Assembly (NCBI GenBank): GCA_001970955.1
Contig: MPUH01000137.1
Location: 1-64,000 of the forward strand
DNA: 64,000 bases
Source of the DNA: Stentor coeruleus
Taxonomy: Eukaryota; Ciliophora; Heterotrichea; Heterotrichida; Stentoridae
Direction of reading: 5' to 3'
Shown here: piece by piece, positions 38,721 through 47,373 of the stretch
Numbering within the stretch: the stretch's first letter is position 1
How the letters are laid out: each line of letters begins with the position of its first letter
Made by a program: the position numbers and the translations under genes
The notes under the pieces: model-generated
Told to the model about the DNA's origin: nothing
The model's database searches: none
The model's input: the letters and a program-made list of their open reading frames with translations, nothing else

Positions 38721-39215
38721 CTAATTTAATGACTTTAGTATAGGCATCAAAGGCAATTTTAGTTCAAACGAGTCGCCAATGTTTATAATAGGCAATTTAA
38801 TATCTTCTATAGTATAAGGTATTGTAGGTATTGTATAACTACTATTACAGCATTCTTCACTTATCTTAAGCATAAGTAATTTTAAATCTGAGTCAAATGT
38901 ATTGTAGTTGTGAACTATATGATTAGAGACTTCTATATGCAATTGTTTGTGCAAATAATACTGGCTTAATTGTCTAAAAACCATTCCACAAGACAAGATC
39001 TCGCATTTATATGGCTTAGCTCCACTATGAATATTCTGATGGTCAATTAAATTCTGTTTTGATGATAAAAGTTTACTACAGAGAGGACACTTGAATTTCC
39101 TAAGACCATAATGAGAACTTTCTATATGTCTTTTTAGATTAAAAGAACTGCAATAGCTTCTTGTACATCCTTCGTATTCGCAATGTAAACTCTTTTTTGG
39201 CATTATTACAGCCAT
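38721..39215 (-). CDS. three-finger C2H2 zinc-finger protein, 164 aa
   Basis: Three classic fingers stand in series: residues about 11-36 (LHCEYEGCTRSYCSSFNLKR, closing HIESSH), 41-63 (FKCPLCSKLLSSKQNLIDHQ, closing NIH) and 69-93 (YKCEILSCGMVFRQLSQYYL, closing HKQLH). The first has the C-x4-C spacing of TFIIIA-type fingers and the linkers (YGLRK, SGAKPYK) resemble the TGEKPY linker. Most likely a DNA-binding transcription factor. The C-terminal 70 residues are acidic to neutral and may be a regulatory tail. Two in-frame ATGs at the start (residues 1 and 5) do not change the domain. Confidence 0.9.
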   Translation of the reverse strand: MAVIMPKKSLHCEYEGCTRSYCSSFNLKRHIESSHYGLRKFKCPLCSKLLSSKQNLIDHQNIHSGAKPYKCEILSCGMVFRQLSQYYLHKQLHIEVSNHIVHNYNTFDSDLKLLMLKISEECCNSSYTIPTIPYTIEDIKLPIINIGDSFELKLPLMPILKSLN

Positions 39216-39670
39216 TACATTGCCTTCTTATATGGCTGACTTTATGGCTGGTTATTTTTCAAGTCTTTATTTGTAAGAGTTTTACTATTCTTTAGCTTTT
39301 AATATATAAGAATAAGCTAATTTTATATGATTTTCGAATGCTTAAGGAGAAAAACAAACTTTTTTTGATTGTGTATTGGGTATGGCTGAGATTTAGGAAA
39401 TTGAAGGTTACTATGATAGTTATGATAAAATTATTTGTGAATTTGATGTGTTTATATGATGTGATAGAAATTGATTGATTATCCTAAGCTCATACCATAT
39501 TTTGTGATAACTTTCACTCAATATTCTTATTATTTACATAAAAATTATATTTTCATAGTAAAGCCTTATAATCATAATCTCCCATATGAATTTTACTATG
39601 AAAACCTATGATTTTCAATTAGAATCATAAAATTTCTCTTGTATTTACTAGTTTTCCCTATATTCCATAT
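39216..39670. other. intergenic region between two minus-strand genes
   Basis: G-rich left part (5' flank of the zinc-finger gene) and C-rich right part (3' flank of the transporter). Nothing else is visible. Confidence 0.5.
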
Positions 39671-40993
39671 CTATAAACTATCTAAATTTTTATCTGTTTG
39701 GTTTTTTTCTTCCAAATACTCTCTGAAAATCAGCATGATAATAGGAATCGTAAGAGTTATCAACCCAATAATCCCCCACACAGCCCAACAATGTTTATCC
39801 CCATGACTTGGACAAAATTCAGTCAATAAAACCCCTCCAGATAATCCTGCGATAATCATACTTAAAGCTAAAGGCGATGATGCTAAAGAAATAAATGTAC
39901 CTTCTTTTCCAGGAGGGGCAATTGATAATGCATAATCAATAAGCCTTGGTGCATATAAGCTTTCTCCAATAGAAACAATGACAATAAAAATTGTAACACT
40001 CAAATAACTAGCTTCAAATAACAAAGGTATAACACTTAAAGCTGAAATAAACCCTCCGATCATTAATAAAGAGTAACAGCTAAAAAAGTATATCATTGAT
40101 GTGAGTAATGGTATGAAAATTACCATAACTCCTTTGTGTATAGCTAACATATACCCAAAATGTGCATCTTCTCCAATAGATCTATGCATATACAAAGGTA
40201 AAGTCATCGACATATGGTTATATAATGCTTTTATTACAACCAAAAGTAACGTTAAGCACATGAACTTTAAAAAAACCTTTGTTTGAAAAACTTCTTTAGT
40301 AATCTCCCATGAATTTATAGCTTCTGTTGATCTTTCAATATCAGTTATTAAAAATGATAAAGCTGTTGATAAAACAATAAAACACCCACCTATAGAAAAT
40401 ATGATTGTAAAAGTTTTTAAGTCTTTTGATCCTATAGATAAACCTACATCCACAAGTACACCTGCCATTGCCCCAGCACCAAATATGAGAATATATAAAG
40501 TTGAATACCCTAAGCTTTTTGCATTATCATTTGCATAATGTTTAATTCCTAGTTTTAATGTTGGGATTACAACTGAATTACCACCTGATATAAAAGTTAT
40601 GATACAAAATACTTGAACAGAAATTGATGAGTTGAAAATTATGATCATATAACCAAATAAAGCACTAAAGTTTCCTAGGATTAAACAAATTTTCAGGCCG
40701 TATTTGTCGATAAGGCTACCAAAGAGAATTGAGTATATGAAAGCTAAACCACCATATGATGCTATTATGTAACCTGTGAGAAGATCTGAGAGTCCTCTAG
40801 CTGTTGATAAATATATTGAAAGACCTGTTGTGATTATGCAGATACCTAAAGTTTCTACTGCACCTACAGCAAATAGGTAGAAGAGGTCGATACGGCTTCT
40901 GCTAAGTTCTGAAAAACTTTGAAGAAACATATGAAGTTCACTTTTACCTGAGGTCTTGAGAGGTGTTATTTCTGAGAACTCTTTATTTGACAT
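39671..40993 (-). CDS. major facilitator superfamily transporter, 440 aa
   Basis: Twelve hydrophobic segments can be counted. The cytoplasmic loop between segments 2 and 3 reads GSLIDKYGLK, matching MFS motif A (G-x-x-x-D-x-x-G-x-K/R). The loop between segments 6 and 7 is longer and polar (TDIERSTEAINSWEITKEVF), as expected. Residues such as GGVLLTEFCPSHGDKHCWAV put a Cys-rich loop before the last segment. The frame is open to an ATG at 41038, but I prefer the ATG at 40993 (MSNKEFSEITPLK), because the first 15 residues are irregular. The substrate cannot be predicted. Confidence 0.9.
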   Translation of the reverse strand: MSNKEFSEITPLKTSGKSELHMFLQSFSELSRSRIDLFYLFAVGAVETLGICIITTGLSIYLSTARGLSDLLTGYIIASYGGLAFIYSILFGSLIDKYGLKICLILGNFSALFGYMIIIFNSSISVQVFCIITFISGGNSVVIPTLKLGIKHYANDNAKSLGYSTLYILIFGAGAMAGVLVDVGLSIGSKDLKTFTIIFSIGGCFIVLSTALSFLITDIERSTEAINSWEITKEVFQTKVFLKFMCLTLLLVVIKALYNHMSMTLPLYMHRSIGEDAHFGYMLAIHKGVMVIFIPLLTSMIYFFSCYSLLMIGGFISALSVIPLLFEASYLSVTIFIVIVSIGESLYAPRLIDYALSIAPPGKEGTFISLASSPLALSMIIAGLSGGVLLTEFCPSHGDKHCWAVWGIIGLITLTIPIIMLIFREYLEEKNQTDKNLDSL

Positions 40994-41038
40994 TATATTC
41001 GTTACATTAGTTAGATGCTTCCAAAGTATACCTGCCAA

Positions 41039-42494
41039 TTTTTATTTAGCTTTAGGATTAGATATAAATAGTGAGGACTTCCCATCACAAAACTTATCAA
41101 TTGCACAAATTCTATCAGTTTTAAACAATATAAAAACCATAAAACAAGTGAATAAGTAATAGTACTATCTTTACCTCTAAGCACACTCTTCATATGAGTA
41201 AGCCTTAGTTAATTATTCCCAAAATATGAACCTAATATTTTTTTTACAAGTACTCCTCAAAGCCTGATTTTGGAATTTAGGAATTTCTTACTCAGAATTA
41301 TCCAGAATACATTCAATTCTTTTAAATAAAACCCAACTAAATCCATGCCAAACTCCCTGATTTCTGATACAAAATTGTGACAAAAATATTGAAGATAAAC
41401 AAGATTTATTAAATTTGTTATGTATTTAGATAAACCTGAAGGCTTGTATAAATAAAAGATAAACTATTTGAAAAAAATATAGCTGGGAAATTCGGGAATT
41501 TAATGAAGCTGGTTGAAGGTTGACAAAAAATATTCATAGAAGGTGGTATTAGAAAAGCTTAAAGAGATGGAAATTAGGTATAATTAAGTAACTGGGGATA
41601 ATACTTAAAGGGTTTATGAAAAAAGAGATTGATATGGATAATATTATTGAAAAGTATTAGGAACCATTGAAAAAAGAAAAATTTACACAAATTGCTGAGA
41701 AACTAGAGGATGATTTAATTAAGATTTTTATTTGTTTAAATAGATAGGATTTTTATAGAAGATTTCTGGATAGAAGGAAAATAGTTGTAGGAAGAGAAGT
41801 TTGGATATGGGCTTTTGGAGAATATAATTTTTGAGTGATTAGTTTGATTTTGAGATTCAAGTGTAATTTTTATGTTTTTTTTTTGAGTTTATATGAATTA
41901 TATGCAATTTTGGCTTTGAGAAGTTGAATTTTTGAAGTAATTCGACCAGGGTGCTAAAATCCTATAGTAATAAAACCAAAAGTCAGTAATTGAAATATAT
42001 AAAAATAAAATATCCAATTTTTTAACATAAAAAACATGAGCAGCCCAATCAATATAAGTTCATTAATAAAAACTGAAACATTATTTATTAGTTTTTTTCC
42101 ATCCTTATCATTATAACTTATGCTAATTTTTACAGACAAACTTCCAAAATCCTATAACACACAATCTCTTATCTAGCCTCATTAAACAACTAACACATCA
42201 TCAAAATCCAAAAAAAAATCAAATTCTCAAAAAATCCCTAAATCTAGCAAAACTCCTTCAAAACTATGACAAACCCTAAAAAAAAAAATCTCTTTCCACC
42301 CTTGTCACAATTTAAAACCCATAAATTTCATAATCCCTTCATATACAATTCCAAAAACCCTCTTCATCCTTCTCCAATCATTTCAAACCTAACTCAAAAA
42401 TTAAAAAATGCTAATTTTCCTCAATAACAACATTTCATTACATAAAACCCATTTAAACATATAAAACATTTCTATACATCCTTAATTTATAACA
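41039..42494. other. intergenic region with possible decayed coding fragments
   Basis: No intact gene. A plus-strand stretch at about 41616-41747 reads MKKEIDMDNIIEKY, a TAG, then EPLKKEKFTQIAEKLEDDL, which looks more like protein than background. A second, NSEDFPSQNLSIAQILSVLN at about 41060-41155, lies in a frame overlapping the transporter's upstream region. Either may be a remnant. The rest is AT-rich with the usual skew changes. Confidence 0.35.
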
Positions 42495-42842
42495 TCAATC
42501 ACGCCTATGTGGGAGCATAACAATTGGGCTCACGGCAAGTTCTTGTGAAATCCTCAAATCGAAATCAGAGATATTTGGTATTTCCTCAGTAAGTTCTTCT
42601 CCTAAAGTTGGTAAGGTAGACAGTGAAGATCTCATCATAGAAAATCCTGTTGATAATCTTTTTCCATGATCTTTGCTTTGTTCCCATATAAAATTCGTAG
42701 CTCCAATAGGCTCAGAGTTATTGAAATTAAAGGAATAAAAGGTTGATTTGTCTTCAACATTTTGATTGATGCTGTCTCTGACAAAATTCATCCAATTGTG
42801 ATAGTCTTCTTCGTCTTTTTCAGTAAAGTCAAATATACTCAT
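42495..42842 (-). CDS. hypothetical small acidic protein, 115 aa
   Basis: Begins MSIFDFTEKDEEDYHNWMNF; acidic and helical at the N-terminus, then Ser/Thr-rich (FSMMRSSLSTLPTLGEEL). No family recognised and no membrane segment. The 5' flank is strongly G over C on the + strand, in the usual position for a minus-strand gene, which supports it being real. Confidence 0.55.
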   Translation of the reverse strand: MSIFDFTEKDEEDYHNWMNFVRDSINQNVEDKSTFYSFNFNNSEPIGATNFIWEQSKDHGKRLSTGFSMMRSSLSTLPTLGEELTEEIPNISDFDLRISQELAVSPIVMLPHRRD

Positions 42843-43376
42843 ATTTATAAGCTGTAATTTTAGTATAGAAAAATTGACGGGAATAATAAGTTGGGGTTTT
42901 TGAAAATGATTTTTGATAGAAGGAGGGGATGAAGTTTTATGAATTGTTAGAAGAAATTTTTGCAGGATTATTGGAGAGGTTGGGATTTTTGGGAAGGATT
43001 TGAAATGATGGAAAAGGTTAAAAGGGCAGGATGATGGAGAAGGAAAGGAAAGAGAGATTGTGGAAAATTGGAGGGAGTTTTAAGGATTTTTGATGAGGAT
43101 GATAGGGTTTTGAAGTTTGAAGCTGGTGGAGGTTTTTGGATTTGGGTTGTGCTTTTGGAATCCTATTTTTGAAGATAGAAAACAAGTTTTATGCTAAATG
43201 TTATTATTATTTGCTAAATACTATATGGATGATAGCCTTTAAACTATTATGTTTACTATTTTTGATTTCAATATTAAAATAAATGTTGGACGCAGTGGAT
43301 TTGCTAACTTTCACATATCAAATAATAATTCAGAAAATCAAAGATGCAGACCCANATTTTGGATACTCTTAAATAA
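42843..43376. other. divergent intergenic region ending in an assembly join
   Basis: G-rich on the left (5' flank of the minus gene). The right end contains the first copy of the duplicated kinase start, so the true spacing between the two divergent genes is probably nearer 440 bp. Confidence 0.5.
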
Positions 43377-43449
43377 ATGTTGGACGCAGTGGATTTGCTA
43401 ACTTTCACATATCAAATAATAATTCAGAAAATCAAAGATGCAGACCCAC
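43283..43449. repeat. duplicated flanks of a single N at 43355
   Basis: About 74 bases that include the kinase start codon (aaatgttggacgcagtggat onward) stand before the N and again from about 43375. Only one copy is likely real. Confidence 0.8.
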
Positions 43450-45065
43450 CTAAAAAAGGAAAAATATACAATCTTATAGAAGAGCAAAATGCAGATACAC
43501 TTATTGCTATGGAATTAAATCTTGAAGATATTATAAGAGAATTACCTTCATATAAAAATGATATTCACATTCTTCATAGATCTAAAGTTATATTATCATT
43601 ATGTGAAGCAGAAAAACTAACTTTATCACAAGCTTCAAAATGCATTGAATACTTGGAGTATCTGAAAAATGAAGAATGCAAAGCTGACCTTCCAGCTTGT
43701 GTTGATGATTTTGTATGTAATTTAGATATAACAATATCTGAAGCTTCATTAGAAGAGCTTTTTGAGTGGACTAAACTTATAAAAAGCATACCAAGTAGTT
43801 TGGGGGGGCATGACACTTTTTTACCAATGCTGAGTACACGTTTAAAAAGCTTACTATGGAGCAAAATGCCTACAGAAACTATATCAAAAGCTATCGACCT
43901 AGCAGAAACCCTTCTCCAATGCCGAGTATTTAAAGATATCGAGTTCCACGATATAATCGACATAGTCTCTGACCATTGTATTGACTTCATTGAAAACGAA
44001 AACGATCTCTTAGACAGAGAAAAGCTTCAAGAACCTCAATGTGAACCTGATATTGAAAGCACTAAAAAACTCCTAGGAATCCTTAAAAACTTCGAAATTT
44101 CCAATAAAATCCTTAAAGCCCGCCTAGAAGAACTTGAAACCAGATTTGGGTCAATTCAAGCTGATCAGCCTCAAGAAGAAATCCGTTTAAATGAAGTAAA
44201 ATTATTAGCAGAATTCCATCTGACAGATAAAATTTTATATAATCACAATGACCCAATAAATCAAACTTCAACATGTGTCCGATTTGGCACTTTAAATTCA
44301 GGGATTCCTGTTGCTGTAAAAATATACACAGTAACAGATCAAAGTAAACTTGGGATTTATGATATAGAAATCAATGCTCTTAAAGCTTTATCTAATCAAA
44401 AAAAATGTTTTCTTCAATACTATGGGGCGATTTGTGCTGAAAATAGTCTTTATATTATAACTGAGCCTTGCGAAAAATCACTTTTTGATGATATTATTAT
44501 AAGGCAAAAAGAACAAAGGCCTTATACTCTTGATGAAAGACTAATTATTATGAATGATTTACTTGAAGGTTTCGCTTTTATGACATTTAAAAAAATCCAT
44601 CATCAAGATATAAAGCCTCAAAATATTATGTTTACATCTTCAGGATGTGTTAAGATTATTGATTTTAATGTTGTGATTTTGACTGAAGATGTGGAAAATA
44701 CAACAGCACAACCTTGTGAATATGCTATACAAGGAACTAAATCTTGGATGTCACCTGAGGTACTTGATGCTTTTTTAGCTAATACTTCACAAGGTCAACA
44801 AAAAAAATTAACGTATAAACTTAGCAAATCTGATGTTTTTTCTTTAGGATTAGTGTTTTTGAAACTGTTTACTTTTGAAGATTTAACTGGGAAAAATATG
44901 GGAAAAGCAAATGATGAACTTCAGAGGATTGTTAGGAATAAGGTTAATGATGAAGCGTCGAGGAATTTAATTAGTAAAATGCTTGCCGTAGACCCTGGAA
45001 AAAGACCATCGTTTAGGAAAGCTCTTGGAGAACTACCTGGGAGGACAACTAAAGCTATGCAGTAG
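43377..45065 (+). CDS. protein kinase with altered HRD and DFG motifs and a helical N-terminal region, 562 aa
   Basis: Residues 1-285 are helical and unrecognised (ILHRSKVILSLCEAEKLTLS and similar), perhaps a repeat-type scaffold. Residues about 285-555 are a kinase domain. Lys315 in VAVKIY and the conserved Asp-x-Phe-Ser-x-Gly helix (DVFSLGLVFLKLFT) are intact, as is the end GKRPSFRKAL. The catalytic loop is HQDIKPQN (Gln410 for Arg) and the metal motif is DFN (429-431, Asn for Gly). Asp411, Asn416 and Asp429 are kept. The activation segment GTKSWMSPEVLD is normal. Activity is therefore possible but regulation is probably unusual. The start lies in a duplicated block at an assembly join, so the 5' flank is unreliable. 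Confidence 0.85.
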   Translation: MLDAVDLLTFTYQIIIQKIKDADPPKKGKIYNLIEEQNADTLIAMELNLEDIIRELPSYKNDIHILHRSKVILSLCEAEKLTLSQASKCIEYLEYLKNEECKADLPACVDDFVCNLDITISEASLEELFEWTKLIKSIPSSLGGHDTFLPMLSTRLKSLLWSKMPTETISKAIDLAETLLQCRVFKDIEFHDIIDIVSDHCIDFIENENDLLDREKLQEPQCEPDIESTKKLLGILKNFEISNKILKARLEELETRFGSIQADQPQEEIRLNEVKLLAEFHLTDKILYNHNDPINQTSTCVRFGTLNSGIPVAVKIYTVTDQSKLGIYDIEINALKALSNQKKCFLQYYGAICAENSLYIITEPCEKSLFDDIIIRQKEQRPYTLDERLIIMNDLLEGFAFMTFKKIHHQDIKPQNIMFTSSGCVKIIDFNVVILTEDVENTTAQPCEYAIQGTKSWMSPEVLDAFLANTSQGQQKKLTYKLSKSDVFSLGLVFLKLFTFEDLTGKNMGKANDELQRIVRNKVNDEASRNLISKMLAVDPGKRPSFRKALGELPGRTTKAMQ

Positions 45066-45542
45066 ATAATAAATATAGTTTAGGAAAAAAATTATTTTTG
45101 AATAGGTGGATGATTTGTAAAAATACTATAGTTTTTCATTCGGATGCTGAGGATTGAGGAATTTTTATTGGGAGTATTAAAAAATTTTATTAGATGTATG
45201 GCTGGTTTTTGGATTGGATTTACAAATGCTCTTATATTAATAAATGTGATAAAATCAATTATTATTAGTATACTAAAAATATTCCTATAATAAAAGTTAT
45301 TCTTATTAGCAGAAATCCTATTATAATTATAAAAAATTATACTAGTCATCTACTAACTATAGATACCCTCACCAGATTATCTCAATTACTTCATCATCAA
45401 CCCTATCTTTATTTTCAAATCACACCATCCACTTCTTGAAAAAAAACCACACATTCTATAATCCAAACAAATAAAACCTACTTATAATCAAAAACTCATA
45501 TAAATAGCCTTTTTTTCCAAACCCAATAACTTTATTAGTTAT
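45066..45542. other. convergent intergenic region
   Basis: 3' flanks of the kinase gene and of the Alba gene. An 85-aa minus-strand frame at 45092-45349 is low-complexity and is not accepted. Confidence 0.5.
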
Positions 45543-45860
45543 CTAACTACTTCTAAATGCTTTTTTCTTTTCAAACTCCTGTGAAGCTTTATCAAAATCA
45601 GGGCTTTTATCAAGTCTTATCATGACCTTAGCACTACCTTCAAATTTCCCATGTTGGCCTTGATCTTCTAGTAGTGAAGTCTCGAATTTGACAAGTTTCG
45701 CATAACCAAAGTGAATTAATGAGTCTGCCGCTTTGATTGCTGTGGCAATTCCTCCTTCTAAAGCATGCAATTCTAAAGTGTTCTTATCTCTAAACCTTTG
45801 TTTAGCCTCATTAACATATATTGGTGGCGTTTGTTTGGGACTCACTCTAATAACCTCCAT
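45543..45860 (-). CDS. Alba-domain nucleic-acid-binding protein, 105 aa
   Basis: The whole protein is one Alba domain: EVIRVSPKQTPPIYVNEAKQ at the start, then LHALEGGIATAIKAADSLIH and GYAKLVKFETSLL, ending with AKVMIRLDKSPDF. In eukaryotes the family includes RNase P/MRP subunits (Rpp20/Rpp25) and cytoplasmic RNA-binding proteins of translation control; which one this is cannot be said. The start codon is fixed because the domain begins at once. Its ATG lies only 5 bp after the stop of the upstream gene on the same strand, leaving no room for a separate promoter outside that gene. Confidence 0.85.
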   Translation of the reverse strand: MEVIRVSPKQTPPIYVNEAKQRFRDKNTLELHALEGGIATAIKAADSLIHFGYAKLVKFETSLLEDQGQHGKFEGSAKVMIRLDKSPDFDKASQEFEKKKAFRSS

Positions 45861-45865
45861 TTATA

Positions 45866-47110
45866 TTATATGTTAGTCAAGCGATTTGCCATAAGGACTT
45901 TGAGGTGTTTTTCTATATTTTTATAAGCTTCATTGAACCCAGGGTTTGTATTGGTCCTTTTTAAACACTCCTTGTCTATTTCCCCAAGCATTTTCATAGT
46001 GATTTTACCAAGTTTGAGTATCTGATCTTGTAGTTTCTGTCCAAGTTCAGCTTTTTTCTTCTCGAAGTCTTCCTTTGGGACCCAAAAATACCCCTGAATC
46101 CCTTTTTTATACACATTTTCTTGAGCCCTATTACATGGTTTGAGTACTTCTTTAACTTTTTCTATTATCATCTCCTTTCGATGCTTCATCATTTTAACTA
46201 ACTTCTTATAATGCTTAATCCCTGGATGTTCAGATACTGTTTCTTCTGTTTGTATGTTTTTAAAAACACTTCCTAAAACTTTCCAATTTTTAGGTAAAGG
46301 TTTATCTAAGAACTGTTTTGCTATATACAAATAATGACTATCTACAACTGGATCTATATTCAACAAATGAGCGGCTATAAGTAAATCTTGAGGATTACGA
46401 TATGATTCTTCTATTGGTGGTGAAGATGGTTTTGATGAGATTTCTCTTAGGAAATTTTGTAAATCAATTGTATCTAAGGATTTATATGAACGATTATGTA
46501 AAGGGTTTAAGTTTAAGCTTTGACCAAGTCTTGGGCTTTCTTGATCAAGGTCTTTAGCTTTGGATTCTAGTTGACGTTTGATTTCTTGTTGTTGCTCTTT
46601 TAGATAATTGATCTCGTCCGCTAGGTCGAGACTTGGCGAACTGAGATTGGTTTGCCAGGTTGTTAGATGAGAATTTAGAGAGCAGCTTAAGCTTTTTACT
46701 AGGAGTCCTTGGTGACGGCGGATCATATGATTTTTGAGGTAATCTCTTGTCTTAAAAGCCTTATTACAAGCATAGCATCCATAAAGAACGTACTTAATAC
46801 TTGCCACATTTTTAAGTAAAGTGTAAAACAACTGCAGAATTTTTTTTGAATTCCTTGATGATAAGCTTCCTTCAATAACTGACTTCTGTTGAAGATTTTC
46901 GCATATTTTAGATAACTTTTGCAGTTTCTCCATAAGGTTGTCAGGTAATTCTGAATGTTTTTCCCTTTTCATCATCTCTAAGACGAGTTTCATAGTTTTT
47001 ATACTCGCAGAAGTAAAGGGGTAGTTTATTTGCTCGATGAGCCTCCATAGAGGGTTATTTCTGGGGGTTGAACTTTCAGTAGATGCTTTGGTGTAGCATA
47101 TTTCAGACAT
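45866..47110 (-). CDS. C2H2 zinc-finger protein resembling DZIP1, 414 aa
   Basis: One C2H2 finger at about residues 111-134 (CYACNKAFKTRDYLKNHMIR then RHQG), whose C-x2-C and H-x-x-x-x-H spacing and RRH ending recall the single finger of DZIP1/Iguana, a basal-body protein needed for ciliogenesis. A helical N-terminal region (residues 10-105) and a coiled coil after the finger (DEINYLKEQQQEIKRQLESK) have the same order as in DZIP1, but the similarity is short. The C-terminal 190 residues are unrecognised and basic. The finger is sure, DZIP1 orthology is only suggested. Its TAA is 5 bp from the Alba start. Confidence 0.7.
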   Translation of the reverse strand: MSEICYTKASTESSTPRNNPLWRLIEQINYPFTSASIKTMKLVLEMMKREKHSELPDNLMEKLQKLSKICENLQQKSVIEGSLSSRNSKKILQLFYTLLKNVASIKYVLYGCYACNKAFKTRDYLKNHMIRRHQGLLVKSLSCSLNSHLTTWQTNLSSPSLDLADEINYLKEQQQEIKRQLESKAKDLDQESPRLGQSLNLNPLHNRSYKSLDTIDLQNFLREISSKPSSPPIEESYRNPQDLLIAAHLLNIDPVVDSHYLYIAKQFLDKPLPKNWKVLGSVFKNIQTEETVSEHPGIKHYKKLVKMMKHRKEMIIEKVKEVLKPCNRAQENVYKKGIQGYFWVPKEDFEKKKAELGQKLQDQILKLGKITMKMLGEIDKECLKRTNTNPGFNEAYKNIEKHLKVLMANRLTNI

Positions 47111-47373
47111 ATATACAAATATTAAATTATCCTGCCATTTCTAATCTTAACCCTTCACATGCATCGAAAATAATAACCCCAATTATCTTTTTATCTCTAA
47201 ACATCTATTAAACCTTTTTTACCATAAAAAATCTCTAATTTTCCTTAACACCCTATCAATTTTCTTAACACTTTCTCAATCTTCTTAACACCTCAACACT
47301 CACATTAATCTTAATAATATTCTATTCCAACAAATCAAAACATTTTTAACTTAAAACTTCCAAACATATAAAA

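Noticed and set aside
40956-41159. 67-aa plus-strand frame overlapping the MFS gene start
   Set aside because: Part overlaps the transporter coding region on the other strand; the remaining end may be a remnant but has no ATG of its own.
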